This document shows positions 8,292-17,288 of a stretch of DNA of 64,000 bases, one piece after another. A program made the position numbers and the translations under genes. The notes under the pieces were generated by a model. It was not told where the DNA came from and did not search any database. It was given only the letters and a program-made list of their open reading frames with translations. The stretch is from Variovorax sp. PAMC28562 (GTDB taxonomy: Bacteria > Pseudomonadota > Gammaproteobacteria > Burkholderiales > Burkholderiaceae_C): assembly GCF_014303735.1 (NCBI RefSeq), contig NZ_CP060296.1, forward strand, positions 1,933,501-1,997,500. Direction: 5' to 3'. Position 1 is the stretch's first letter. Each line of letters begins with the position of its first letter.

Positions 8292-9983
8292 CTATTGTGT
8301 CAGCCGCGTTTCGGCCGGTGCAAACGAAACGAAGAAATCGTTGCCTTCAGGCCCGTTCGCGGCAAGCGCGCGACGCTCGTAGCCGATGGTCGCGCCGTGC
8401 CGCTCGCACAACTCGCGGCAAATAAAGAGCCCGAGACCGCTGGACCGACTCTCCGATGAAAAGAAGGGTTCGAACAGATGTCGCTGCACTGCCGTCTCCA
8501 GCGGTGCGCCGTCGCTCCACACTTGCAGATGCGCCCGGTCGCGGCCATCGGCCAGCGTGCTGACCTGGATCGAGCCATCGCGCTCGCCGGCGTAACGCGC
8601 AGCGTTGTCGAGCAGGTTCACCAGGATGCGCCGGAGGTGTTCGACATCGAAGCGCACGTCGCGGCCGCCTGTTGCCAGCATCACCAGCACGCCATTGCGC
8701 TTCGACTGGCGCACCCACTCTTCAGTGAGCATGCGCACCGTGGTGTCGAGTTCGACCATGTCGCCGAGCGGTTCGATGCGTTGCTGGCGCGCGCGTGCGA
8801 CATCGAGCACGTCGTCGACGATGCGTGCGAGGCGCTGCGCGTTGTGCTGCACCATGCTGGTCAACTTGCGGTGCGCGGGGTCGACCAAGTCTTCGGCCAG
8901 CAGTCCGCTGGCTTGCGTGATGGCTGCCAGCGGATTGCGGATTTCGTGAGCGACGGCAGCCGACATACGGCCCATCGCGGCCAGCTTTTCGGTGCGGATG
9001 CGGGCTTCGAGTTCGCGCAGGTCTTGCAGGAACATCACGCACAGGCTGTCGAAGCCGCGCTCGCTGGGCGGCGTCAGGCGTGTGCGCACGCGCACCTCGC
9101 GCGGCGCGCCTTGTACTTGCGCTACCGGTACCTCGTGCGATTGCGGAGCGCGCCGCAAAAATGTCTGAGCTGCCAGTGCCGCCAGCGGTTGCCATGCCGG
9201 ATGGGTGTCGAGCGGAAAGGGCAGCGCCATGCCAGCCAGCCCTTGCCCAAGGATCTCGTCGGCCGCCGGATTGGCCGCATGCACGCGGCCGAAGCTGTCG
9301 ATCACCAGCACGCCTTCGGTCAGCGTTTCGATGACCAGATCGTTGACCTGCGCGTGCATTTGCGCCGAACTGCGATTGCGCACCGCCAGTGCCTCTTCGC
9401 GCGCCAGCCGGCGCGACAGTTCGTGCGCCAGCAGCGCCACCACGAACAGGCCGGTGCCGGTGAGCGCCGCCTGCACGAAGCGGGTCGACGAATCGGATGG
9501 TTGCTGCAACCAGTTCCAGGCCGCGTCTGCCAGCAGGAGCAAGGTCACTGCGGCGGTGGTCCCGAGGCCGACCGATACCGTGCCCAGCACCGCACCCAGC
9601 AACACGGGCAGCGCGAACAGCGGTGTGTAGTTGATGCTGCCAATCTGCAGCAACTGCAGCAGCGTGAAGGTCGCGAGATCGATGCCGACGGTCGCGAACC
9701 AGGTCGGGCCCATCCCGCGAATCGGCGGCTGGAATCGGGCGTAGCGTGAGCCCAGTAGCGTTGCAACGAGGTACGCGATCGATACCGCGATGGCGGCGCG
9801 ATGCACCGGCTGGCCGATCGTCAGCGTGATGACCTGCAGCACCAACAGCACGGCCGCGACGAAGTAGCGTGCGGTCATGAAGCCACGCCACAAGCGCAGC
9901 AACGCAGAGCTTTCTCGCGTGGCAATTTCGAGGCCGCCCCAGTCAGTTCCCGGTTCGCCGCGGGACCAGAGGAGGGGTGCCAT
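8292..9983 (-). CDS. pilS: Membrane sensor histidine kinase PilS
   Basis: Partner kinase of PilR, 563 aa. About six hydrophobic segments fill residues 35-200 (MTARYFVAAVLLVLQVITL onward), then a PAS-like domain (LTEGVLVIDSFGRVHAANPAA), the H-box AVAHEIRNPLAAI with the phospho-accepting His, an N-box (NLLDNAARYA) and the G2 region (SSGLGLFICREL). ATG 9983 was chosen because the upstream frame would overlap the next gene. In pseudomonads PilS senses pilin in the membrane. The genes upstream (small Cys protein, ypjD) and downstream (pilR, ampD) are nearly contiguous, suggesting one transcript. Confidence 0.88.
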   Translation of the reverse strand: MAPLLWSRGEPGTDWGGLEIATRESSALLRLWRGFMTARYFVAAVLLVLQVITLTIGQPVHRAAIAVSIAYLVATLLGSRYARFQPPIRGMGPTWFATVGIDLATFTLLQLLQIGSINYTPLFALPVLLGAVLGTVSVGLGTTAAVTLLLLADAAWNWLQQPSDSSTRFVQAALTGTGLFVVALLAHELSRRLAREEALAVRNRSSAQMHAQVNDLVIETLTEGVLVIDSFGRVHAANPAADEILGQGLAGMALPFPLDTHPAWQPLAALAAQTFLRRAPQSHEVPVAQVQGAPREVRVRTRLTPPSERGFDSLCVMFLQDLRELEARIRTEKLAAMGRMSAAVAHEIRNPLAAITQASGLLAEDLVDPAHRKLTSMVQHNAQRLARIVDDVLDVARARQQRIEPLGDMVELDTTVRMLTEEWVRQSKRNGVLVMLATGGRDVRFDVEHLRRILVNLLDNAARYAGERDGSIQVSTLADGRDRAHLQVWSDGAPLETAVQRHLFEPFFSSESRSSGLGLFICRELCERHGATIGYERRALAANGPEGNDFFVSFAPAETRLTQ

Positions 9984-9988
9984 GTCGC

Positions 9989-10246
9989 TCAACGCGCGCT
10001 TTCGGCGGCCCGTCGGTGCGCGACGCTGCAATAGACGCCGTCGGGACCGGCGATGGCGTCCGTGGCAGGCAGGTGCAGCCCGCACTGCGCGCAGCGGAGC
10101 ATGGCCTGCGGCGCGCCGACGGCCGGCGGCGCTTTCGGTGGGACAGGCCGGGCCTTGCGCGCGGCCTCGCGTTCTTCTTCGCGCTGGCCCTTCCGAAAGA
10201 GCCAGATCGCGATGAACAGAACGATAAAAACCAGCAGGTACTTCAT
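9989..10246 (-). CDS. PP0621-family small membrane-anchored Cys protein
   Basis: 85 aa: one N-terminal transmembrane helix (MKYLLVFIVLFIAIWLF), a basic/acidic linker, and a C-terminal module CAQCGLHLP...GVYCSVAHRRA. The four spaced Cys/Cys/Cys/His residues look like a small zinc site. PP0621-family proteins are found beside pilS in many beta- and gammaproteobacteria; the function is unknown. It overlaps ypjD by 4 nt (ATGA) and ends 5 nt before pilS, so it is very probably co-translated with them. Confidence 0.8.
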   Translation of the reverse strand: MKYLLVFIVLFIAIWLFRKGQREEEREAARKARPVPPKAPPAVGAPQAMLRCAQCGLHLPATDAIAGPDGVYCSVAHRRAAESAR

Positions 10247-11040
10247 GGCGCGCGTCCCAAAACCACTTCGAGCACGAATCGCGAACCTACATAGGCCAGC
10301 ACCAGCAATGCCGCGCCCGCATAGAGCACCCGACGTGCCTTGCGCCCGCGCCAGCCGAAGCGCGCGCGGCCCGTCAACAGCACGGCGAAACAGAACCAAG
10401 CCAAGATGGAGAACACCGTTTTGTGGTCCCACTTCCAGGCACGGCCGTACAAGGTTTCGCTGAAGAGCAAGCCGGCCAGCAGCGTCGCCGAGAGCAGTAC
10501 GAAGCCCGCGGTAACGAAGCGGAAGGTCAGTCGTTCCAGCGTGAGCAAAGGCACGCCGGCTTGTGCATCGGCGGCCAGCCGAATCTGTTTTTCTGCGCGG
10601 CTGATGAGCCATGCGTGCACGACCGCGGCGCCGAACAGTCCATACGACGCGATGCCGAGCGCCAGATGCAATGGGAGCCACGGCGAAGCGGAAACGTGGA
10701 GTGGCACGCCGGGGAACAGCACAGCCAGCAAGACAGCGCCGGCACCGAGCACCGCCAGCACCCGGCGCACCGTGAGCTGCGGATACATGCGGCTCTCGAT
10801 GGCGTAAACCGTCAACACGAGCCAGGCGGTGACGGAAATGGCGGGCGCGAACCCGAAGAGCGGGATGCCGCCGACCAGGCTCCATGCCAATGTGAGCCCG
10901 TGCAACAGCCAAGCCAGGCCGAGCAACCAGCGCGTGCCCTGTCGCCCGAGCCGCGATGCGCCGGCGGCGGTCACGGCATAGGCTGCGGCAGCGGCGATGC
11001 CCAGTGCCACGCCGAGCGGGGAGGGGCTCGCTAAAATCAT
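10243..11040 (-). CDS. ypjD: YpjD/CcsA-type inner membrane protein (cytochrome c assembly fold)
   Basis: 265 aa with about eight hydrophobic helices and the tryptophan-rich signature YGRAWKWDHKTVFSILAW near residues 205-225, typical of the cytochrome c assembly (CcsA/HemX) superfamily that handles haem. It is divergent from ffh, the same neighbourhood as ypjD in Escherichia coli, so I favour YpjD over a dedicated CcsA, which would sit near ccsB. The actual substrate is not established. Only 64 nt separate its start from that of ffh. Confidence 0.78.
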   Translation of the reverse strand: MILASPSPLGVALGIAAAAAYAVTAAGASRLGRQGTRWLLGLAWLLHGLTLAWSLVGGIPLFGFAPAISVTAWLVLTVYAIESRMYPQLTVRRVLAVLGAGAVLLAVLFPGVPLHVSASPWLPLHLALGIASYGLFGAAVVHAWLISRAEKQIRLAADAQAGVPLLTLERLTFRFVTAGFVLLSATLLAGLLFSETLYGRAWKWDHKTVFSILAWFCFAVLLTGRARFGWRGRKARRVLYAGAALLVLAYVGSRFVLEVVLGRAP

Positions 11041-11104
11041 GGGCTGAGTTTAGCTGCGCCCCTGCAGCGGCTCGCGCTTCACGGCATCTCCAAGGCATCC
11101 CCTC

Positions 11105-12499
11105 ATGGCCACCGCCCTCACAGAAAAATTCTCCCGCCTCGTCAAGCAGATGAGCGGGCAGGCCCGCATCACCGAAGCCAACGTGCAGGACATGCTGCGC
11201 GAAGTGCGGATGGCGTTGCTCGAAGCCGACGTCGCGTTGCCGGTGGTGCGTGACTTCGTCGCCCGCGTCAAAGAGAAAGCGCTCGGCCAGGAAGTACTGG
11301 GCTCGCTCAAGCCGGGGCAGGCGCTGGTCGGCATCGTCAACCGCGAGCTCACCGCGACCATTGGCCAGGGCGTGTCGGACATCAACCTGGTGGCGCAACC
11401 GCCAGCGGTGATCCTGATGGCCGGCCTGCAGGGCGCGGGCAAGACCACCACCGTCGCCAAGCTGGCCAAGCACCTGATCGAAAAGCGCAAGAAGAAAGTG
11501 CTGACCGTGTCGGGCGACGTGTACCGGCCGGCCGCCATCGAGCAGCTCAAGATGGTCACCGCCCAGGCTGGCGCCGAATGGTTTCCAAGCACGCCCGACC
11601 AGAAGCCGCTCGACATCGCGCGTGCCGCGCTCGACCACGCCAAGCGTCATTTCTTCGATGTGCTGCTGGTCGACACGGCGGGCCGCCTGGCCATCGACGA
11701 AGCCCTGATGGCCGAGATCAAGGAACTGCACGCCGCGCTGAATCCGATCGAAACGTTGTTCGTCGTCGACGCTATGCAGGGGCAGGACGCGATCAACACG
11801 GCCAAGGCCTTCAAGGACGCGTTGCCGCTGACCGGCATCATCCTGACCAAGACCGACGGCGATTCGCGCGGTGGCGCGGCGCTGTCTGTGCGGCAAGTGA
11901 CTGGCGTGCCTATCAAGTTCGCCGGCACCAGCGAGAAGATCGATGGGCTCGAGGTGTTCGACGCCGAGCGTTACGCCGGCCGCATTCTCGGCATGGGCGA
12001 CATCGTGGCGCTGGTCGAGCAGGTGACTGCCGGTGTCGACGTCGCGGCGGCGCAAAAGCTGGCGGCCAAGGTCAAGAGCGGCGCCGGTTTCGACCTCGAC
12101 GACTTTTTGAGCCAACTGCAGCAGATGAAGCAGATGGGTGGCCTGTCGAGCATCATGGACAAGCTGCCGCAGCAGATGGCCGCCAAGGCGACCGAAGCCG
12201 ACATGACGCGTGCCGAGCGCGACATCCGCCGCAAGGAAGGCATCATCCAAAGCATGACGCCGCTGGAACGCCGCAAGCCGGAATTGTTGAAAGCCACGCG
12301 CAAGCGCCGCATCGCGGCTGGCGCCGGGGTTCAGGTGCAGGAAGTGAACCGCCTGCTCAACGAGTTCGAGCAGATGCAGACCATGATGAAGAAGATGAAG
12401 GGCGGCGGCCTCATGAAGATGATGAAGAAGATGGGCGGCATGAAAGGCATGCCAGGGATGGGCGGACCCGGCGGTGGCGGCGGCATGCCGCGCTTCTGA
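11105..12499 (+). CDS. ffh: Signal recognition particle protein Ffh
   Basis: GTPase that binds 4.5S RNA and signal sequences and docks ribosomes on FtsY at the membrane, 464 aa. An N-domain helical bundle is followed by the G domain with GLQGAGKTTTVAKLAKHL (P loop), DTAGRLAIDEALM, and TKTDGDSRGGAALS (G4 and closing loop). The M domain (residues about 325-440) has the RNA-binding helices, then a Met/Gly-rich tail with MMKKMKGGGLMKMMKKMGGM. ATG 11105 gives the canonical N-terminus. A strong terminator follows at 12541. Confidence 0.97.
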   Translation: MATALTEKFSRLVKQMSGQARITEANVQDMLREVRMALLEADVALPVVRDFVARVKEKALGQEVLGSLKPGQALVGIVNRELTATIGQGVSDINLVAQPPAVILMAGLQGAGKTTTVAKLAKHLIEKRKKKVLTVSGDVYRPAAIEQLKMVTAQAGAEWFPSTPDQKPLDIARAALDHAKRHFFDVLLVDTAGRLAIDEALMAEIKELHAALNPIETLFVVDAMQGQDAINTAKAFKDALPLTGIILTKTDGDSRGGAALSVRQVTGVPIKFAGTSEKIDGLEVFDAERYAGRILGMGDIVALVEQVTAGVDVAAAQKLAAKVKSGAGFDLDDFLSQLQQMKQMGGLSSIMDKLPQQMAAKATEADMTRAERDIRRKEGIIQSMTPLERRKPELLKATRKRRIAAGAGVQVQEVNRLLNEFEQMQTMMKKMKGGGLMKMMKKMGGMKGMPGMGGPGGGGGMPRF

Positions 12500-12540
12500 G
12501 CACGGTCGAAAAATCGCCGCAGTGCCATAAGACAGGCAAC

Positions 12541-12569
12541 AAAAAAGCCCGCATCGAGCGGGCTTTTTT
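12541..12569. terminator. Bidirectional terminator between ffh and opgH
   Basis: AAAAAA, arm gcccgc (12547-12552), loop atcga, arm gcgggc (12558-12563), TTTTTT. It is symmetric, so it ends ffh on + and opgH on -. Confidence 0.88.
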
Positions 12570-12602
12570 GCGGGTACGCGACGAACGCGCCATGCAAGGG
12601 TC

Positions 12603-14648
12603 TTAGACCCCAGCCAGCGCCGGACGGGCCAAGCGCACCGCGTGCATCCAGGCACGGCGCAGAACGGCCGGCGAACGTGACTCTTCCGGGATCAGCAGCC
12701 AGCCGCGTTCGCGGAGCGAGGTACCGAGTGCGATCTGGCTGGTCAACACGGTGAGCGGGATCGCGAGCAGCAGCGGCAGGCCGACCGGCATCAGCCAGAT
12801 CAATGCGCTCGGGTCGATCATCGCGATACCGACTGCCAGGGCAGCGATCACCAGCGTCATTGGCGCGAGTTGCGAAGCAGCGGTCTTCCACGGCACGGCA
12901 TTGGCTTCACGCGGGGGTGACTTCCAGTCGAGCTTGATGCCGGTGAGGGCCACGACGACGAAGAGCGAATGGGCCAGCATGCGCACCGGAGCTTGCACGA
13001 TCGCGAGGGCACTCTCGAGCACAGTGCTCTTCAGCAGGCCCCGAACGCCACCGTACTGACGTTGCTCACCGCGCATCAGCACAGCGGTGATGCCCAGGAT
13101 GCGGGGCAGGAACAAGAGACACAGCGTCCACACCCACAGGCCAACGAGTTCGGAAGGCAGCACGTTCCAGGTTGCGACCAGGCTGGAGCCCGAGAGCCAA
13201 AGAGCCGTACCCAACGTCAGGAAAGCCAGCCACAGGGGCGCTGAGGCATACGCCATCGTGCCGGTCACGAACATCGCGCGGTGCACCGAGTGGATGCCGG
13301 GCTCGGCCATCAGACGGGCGTTTTGCAGGTTGCCCTGGCACCAGCGGCGATCGCGTTGCAGTTCTGCCAGCAGATCTGGCGGTTGTTGTTCATAGCTACC
13401 GACCAGGTCGGCGACGAGCCACACGTTGTAGCCGGCACGGCGCATCAGCGCAGCTTCGACGAAGTCGTGCGACATGATGCCGCCGGACATCCCGCCGGTA
13501 CCCTTGATCGGGGCCAGCGCGCAATGCTTCATGAAAGGCTCGACGCGGATGATGGCGTTGTGGCCCCAGTAGTGCGATTCGCCCAGTTGCCAGAACTGCA
13601 TGCCCAGCGTGAACAGGCGGCCCGTCACGCGGGAAGCGAATTGTTGAGCGCGGGCATGGAGCGTGACGTGGCCGATGGCCTGCGTCGCGGTCTGGATGAT
13701 GCCGGCGGTCGGGTTGGCTTCCATCAGCTTGACCATGGAGGTCAGGCAGTCGCCGCTCATCACGGAGTCGGCGTCGAGCACCACCATGTAGCGATAGTCC
13801 TTGCCCCAGCGACGGCAGAAGTCGGCGACGTTGCCGGCCTTGCGGTGTGTGCGGCGGGTGCGCAGGCGGTAGTACACCTCCACTTGAGGCTGGTTCGGGC
13901 TGGTGGCGAGTGCGGCGCGGAGGTCTTCCCAGGCGGCGCGCTCGGCGGCGGCGGTTTCAGGCGAGTAGCTGTCCGACAGCACGAACACGTCGAACTGCTT
14001 CGCATGGCCGGTGGCCGCAACCGATTCGCAAGTGGCGCGCAGGCCAGCGAACACCGTCGACACGTCTTCGTTGCAGATCGGCATGATGATTGCCGTGCGG
14101 GCTTCGGGGTTCATCGAATGACCCGCCACTTGCTTGACCGACAAGGAATGCTTGTCGCCCTTGACGGAAACGTAGAAGCCCATGAGCGCGGTCACGAAAC
14201 CGGTCACGACCCAGCCGGACAGCAAGCCATACAGGCCGATCTGGCCGTACTCGAGCCAGACGTTGTCGTAGTCGGGCTGGATCCGGGCAAACAGCGTTGA
14301 AGCGATCACCGTGCTGATCAGCGTCAGCAGCATGAACGCCAGGCGCCGTTGCTTGGCCGCACGCTGCCAGGGTTGCGTCAATTCTGCTTGCTTGTGTTCT
14401 TCCGCAGCTTTGCCGACGTCACCAGCGCCGAGCTTGACCAGCGCAGCGGTGCCGAGGCTGTTCCAGAAGCCGCGCCAGGGGCGAGGCGTCATGGAGCCGC
14501 GGTTAACCGGCGGTGCAGTCACTGCGTTGGGATGGCGCTCTTCGCGCAGGTCGCTGCGTTGCGTCGCCACCACTTGGGCAGCATCAGCAGCATGCAGAAC
14601 GTTGCTGTCGGCCAGCACGCGCAATTGGGAGAAATCGTTCGGCTTCAT
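12603..14648 (-). CDS. opgH: Glucans biosynthesis glucosyltransferase H
   Basis: An inner-membrane family-2 glycosyltransferase that polymerises the glucan backbone of osmoregulated periplasmic glucans, 681 aa. It has paired transmembrane helices (residues about 100-170), a cytosolic GT domain with IIMPICNEDVSTVFAG, the metal-binding VVLDADSVMSGD and the acceptor-site RDRRWCQGN, then several C-terminal helices. ATG 14648 has GAGG 6 nt upstream; the frame extends to 14774 without a ribosome site. It is shorter than the about 850 aa of enterobacterial OpgH, and opgG/opgD are not adjacent, so glucan trimming and branching genes must lie elsewhere or be absent. Confidence 0.9.
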   Translation of the reverse strand: MKPNDFSQLRVLADSNVLHAADAAQVVATQRSDLREERHPNAVTAPPVNRGSMTPRPWRGFWNSLGTAALVKLGAGDVGKAAEEHKQAELTQPWQRAAKQRRLAFMLLTLISTVIASTLFARIQPDYDNVWLEYGQIGLYGLLSGWVVTGFVTALMGFYVSVKGDKHSLSVKQVAGHSMNPEARTAIIMPICNEDVSTVFAGLRATCESVAATGHAKQFDVFVLSDSYSPETAAAERAAWEDLRAALATSPNQPQVEVYYRLRTRRTHRKAGNVADFCRRWGKDYRYMVVLDADSVMSGDCLTSMVKLMEANPTAGIIQTATQAIGHVTLHARAQQFASRVTGRLFTLGMQFWQLGESHYWGHNAIIRVEPFMKHCALAPIKGTGGMSGGIMSHDFVEAALMRRAGYNVWLVADLVGSYEQQPPDLLAELQRDRRWCQGNLQNARLMAEPGIHSVHRAMFVTGTMAYASAPLWLAFLTLGTALWLSGSSLVATWNVLPSELVGLWVWTLCLLFLPRILGITAVLMRGEQRQYGGVRGLLKSTVLESALAIVQAPVRMLAHSLFVVVALTGIKLDWKSPPREANAVPWKTAASQLAPMTLVIAALAVGIAMIDPSALIWLMPVGLPLLLAIPLTVLTSQIALGTSLRERGWLLIPEESRSPAVLRRAWMHAVRLARPALAGV

Positions 14649-15052
14649 GGATACCTCAAGAGCGTTGCTTGTCGAGGGAAGCGATGTCGCCAATTGCCGG
14701 AAAGCGTTTGAATACGCAATCCGGCGCGACACCGTGAGCGGCACTGAAAGCGCCGAGTTGCTGGCTCGCGGCACGGGGCCGTGAGAGGGAAAACTGTGTT
14801 TGACGGACGGCGTCGCGCTGCTGGCGCAGTGCGAAAGAGGGACTGTTTTGTGCTGTCATGCATCTACAAGGGCAAACCCTGTGCCAACATGGAAAATTCG
14901 TTGTGCACCAACGACTTGCGGGAGATGAGAGCTCTTTTTGGGTTGTTCAAGCCTGCCGCATGCTCGAAAACCCTCGTTTTTGTCGCCGAATCCCGACAGG
15001 CCGGCAGACCTGCTAAAAAATCCCCAACAAAATCAACGCTTAAGCCACGTCG
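14649..15052. other. Intergenic region, opgH upstream
   Basis: About 400 nt separate opgH from the downstream end of the sigma-54 regulator gene on the same strand. It should contain the opgH promoter. I see no tRNA-like fold, strong hairpin or convincing ORF. A 91-codon + strand frame here lacks a ribosome site and a recognisable sequence. Confidence 0.5.
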
Positions 15053-16462
15053 CTAGTTTGCGACAGGATCGCCGGGCGTTGGCGACACATCTGCCTTGAA
15101 GTGTCCTGGCGTCAGTTCGTGCTTCTGCAGCAATCGGTAGAACTCGGTCCGATTCCGATCCGCCAAACGGGCTGCGTCGGCCACGTTGCCGTCGGTCAGT
15201 TTCAGCAAGCCAACCAGGTAATCACGCTCGAAGCGCTGCTTGGCTTCGGCATAGGTCTGAACCTCGACGCTTGGGACGCGGAGCGCCCGCTGGACCAGCG
15301 ACAGTGGAATCAGCGGCGAACTCGACAACGCGCAGACCTGTTCGACCACGTTGAACAACTGACGCACATTGCCGGGCCAAGACGCCGTCGTGAGCGCCTT
15401 CAGCGCTTCCGGCGCGAAACCGGAGAGCCGCTTGCCGTATTTGACCGACAGGCGCTGCAAGAAGTGATTCGCCAGCAGCGGAATGTCTTCGCGGCGTGCA
15501 CTCAGCGGCGGCAACGTCAACGTCACCACGTTCAGGCGGTAATAAAGGTCTTCCCGAAACTGATGCGCGGCCATCGCCGCATCGAGGTCGCGGTGCGTCG
15601 CCGAGATGATGCGCACGTCGACGTCGATCGACTGGCTGGCACCGAGCGGACGCACCGCGCGCTCCTGCAGCACACGGAGCAGCTTGACCTGCAAGGCAGG
15701 CGGCATGTCACCGATTTCATCGAGCAGTAGCGTGCCGCCGTCGGCTTGTTGAAACAGGCCCTTGTGGTTGGCCACCGCGTCGGTGAAGGCGCCCTTCATG
15801 TGGCCGAACAACTCGCTCTCGAGCAGCGCCTCGGGAATGGCACCGCAATTGACCGCGACGAAAGGCTTGGCAGCACGCGCACTGGCCCGATGAATCGCGC
15901 GGGCGAGCAGTTCCTTGCCGGCGCCGCTGTCGCCGCGCAGCAGCACGCTGGCGTCCGACTGGGCGATCATTCGTGCCTCTGCCAGCACTTCTGACATGCG
16001 GTTGCTGCGGCTGACGATTTCGGCGCGCCAGCTTTCATCGCCGCCACCCTTGCTGGTTGGCGTGACGGGAGAGCCGAGCGCGAGCGCCTGCGAAATTTTC
16101 TCGAGCAGTTCGCGGCTGTCGTAGGGCTTGGTCAGGTAGGTGAACACGCCGCGCGCCGTGGCCTCGACAGCATCGGGAATGGTCCCGTGTGCGGTCAGCA
16201 GGATCACCGGCAGCGTCGGATGGCGCTTGCGAATCTCGTCGAACAGCGCCAGGCCGTCGCGCCCCGGCAAGCGCACGTCGCTCAGCACCAGTTGCGGATG
16301 TTCGATTTCGAGCTGCGTCAGTGCCGATTCGGCCGACGTCACCGCCGTCACCTGGTAGTTGGACGAGGCCAGCCGCATCGACAGGAGGCGCAGCATGTCC
16401 GGGTCGTCGTCGACCACCAGCAGCTTGGCGCCGGTCGGTTTGGCGGGAGGCGCTTCGGTCAT
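15053..16462 (-). CDS. glrR: Sigma-54-dependent response regulator, GlrR/QseF-like
   Basis: 469 aa in NtrC layout: receiver ([16 protein letters not shown], phospho-site [18 protein letters not shown]), AAA+ ATPase ([37 protein letters not shown]) and a Fis-type helix-turn-helix ([19 protein letters not shown]). The order sensor kinase, QseG-like lipoprotein, regulator equals glrK-qseG-glrR of enterobacteria, and [18 protein letters not shown] is very GlrR-like. The sigma-54 contact loop reads GAFTDA where GAFTGA is usual. In enterobacteria GlrR drives a small RNA that tunes glmS; glmS is in this window, but I saw no such RNA. Confidence 0.82.
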   Translation of the reverse strand: MTEAPPAKPTGAKLLVVDDDPDMLRLLSMRLASSNYQVTAVTSAESALTQLEIEHPQLVLSDVRLPGRDGLALFDEIRKRHPTLPVILLTAHGTIPDAVEATARGVFTYLTKPYDSRELLEKISQALALGSPVTPTSKGGGDESWRAEIVSRSNRMSEVLAEARMIAQSDASVLLRGDSGAGKELLARAIHRASARAAKPFVAVNCGAIPEALLESELFGHMKGAFTDAVANHKGLFQQADGGTLLLDEIGDMPPALQVKLLRVLQERAVRPLGASQSIDVDVRIISATHRDLDAAMAAHQFREDLYYRLNVVTLTLPPLSARREDIPLLANHFLQRLSVKYGKRLSGFAPEALKALTTASWPGNVRQLFNVVEQVCALSSSPLIPLSLVQRALRVPSVEVQTYAEAKQRFERDYLVGLLKLTDGNVADAARLADRNRTEFYRLLQKHELTPGHFKADVSPTPGDPVAN

Positions 16463-16474
16463 GGTGTCAATCAG

Positions 16475-17200
16475 TCAAGGCGCAGGCTTCGCGCCGTTGC
16501 CGGAGTTGCCGGAGTTGGCGGCGGGTGCGGCACCGCCGGCCGGCGTGCCCGAGCCGGTCGGCGCATTGGCGGCAGGGCGCGCAAAGCTGCGTTCGATGGC
16601 GCGCAGCGCCTCGATGCGATCGTTGAGCTGGTCGATGCGGCGCTGGGCGTCGCGCAACTGTGCAACCTGGCGATCGCGGTCGTCTTCGACACGGCGCTGT
16701 TCGTTGTAGCGCGATGCCAGAGCGCGGGCCAACGGTTGAAGCGGCTTTGCGTCCGATGCGTTGCTGGTCGAAACCCGTTGCAGCAAACCCATGGCGCGGG
16801 CGAGATCGGCCGGCACGCGCGTCTGCGCAAGCACCAATGCAACCTGCATCTGCGTCGTGGGCGAATCGCCCGGGTCGCCGATGCGTTGCAGTTCGGTCGA
16901 TAGCTCGCCGCCGCTCATGCCCCGCACTTTCTCGCTGTACTGCAGCATCGCCGCGACCGGTCCTTGAGTCATGAGCGTGAAGATCGAGGCCGGCTGCGTG
17001 GCGGGCGGCGTGGGTTCCACCTCGACCGGCTGCACCGCCGGCGGTGACGGCTGCACCGCGGCATGCGCCGGAGGGCTGACGCTGGCTTCGGCAGCGGGCT
17101 GCCTCGGCGCGACGGTACAGCCTGCCAGCCACAGCGGCGTGACCAGCGTCACGGACACCATCAAAGCGGTGGATGACCAGCGGACGATCGAAAACGACAT
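16475..17200 (-). CDS. QseG-like outer-membrane lipoprotein of the GlrKR module
   Basis: 241 aa with a signal peptide ending in the lipobox LAGC (Cys at about residue 28), a Pro/Ala-rich stretch, a helical central domain (FTLMTQGPVAAMLQYSEKVRGM) and a C-terminal coiled coil (RDAQRRIDQLNDRIEALRAIER), then a Gly/Asn tail. Position between kinase and regulator matches QseG/YfhG, which in enterobacteria helps the kinase sense envelope state. Sequence similarity to QseG is weak by eye, so the assignment rests mostly on context. ATG 17200 is the first true ATG; the frame runs to a TTG at 17242. Confidence 0.7.
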   Translation of the reverse strand: MSFSIVRWSSTALMVSVTLVTPLWLAGCTVAPRQPAAEASVSPPAHAAVQPSPPAVQPVEVEPTPPATQPASIFTLMTQGPVAAMLQYSEKVRGMSGGELSTELQRIGDPGDSPTTQMQVALVLAQTRVPADLARAMGLLQRVSTSNASDAKPLQPLARALASRYNEQRRVEDDRDRQVAQLRDAQRRIDQLNDRIEALRAIERSFARPAANAPTGSGTPAGGAAPAANSGNSGNGAKPAP

Positions 17201-17288
17201 GGGCTTGAGACGGCGCGTGAGAACGTGCAAAACGGAATGCAAGGTGTGAAGTTCGGGCGTGAAGGTACGGGTGAATACCGGCGTGGCG

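Noticed and set aside
9989..12655. 888-codon minus-strand frame running through ffh
   Set aside because: Only the last 85 codons (PP0621-family) are real; the rest is antisense to ffh and out of frame with ypjD.
14775..15056. 91-codon + ORF upstream of opgH
   Set aside because: No ribosome site, no recognisable sequence, no conserved neighbours.
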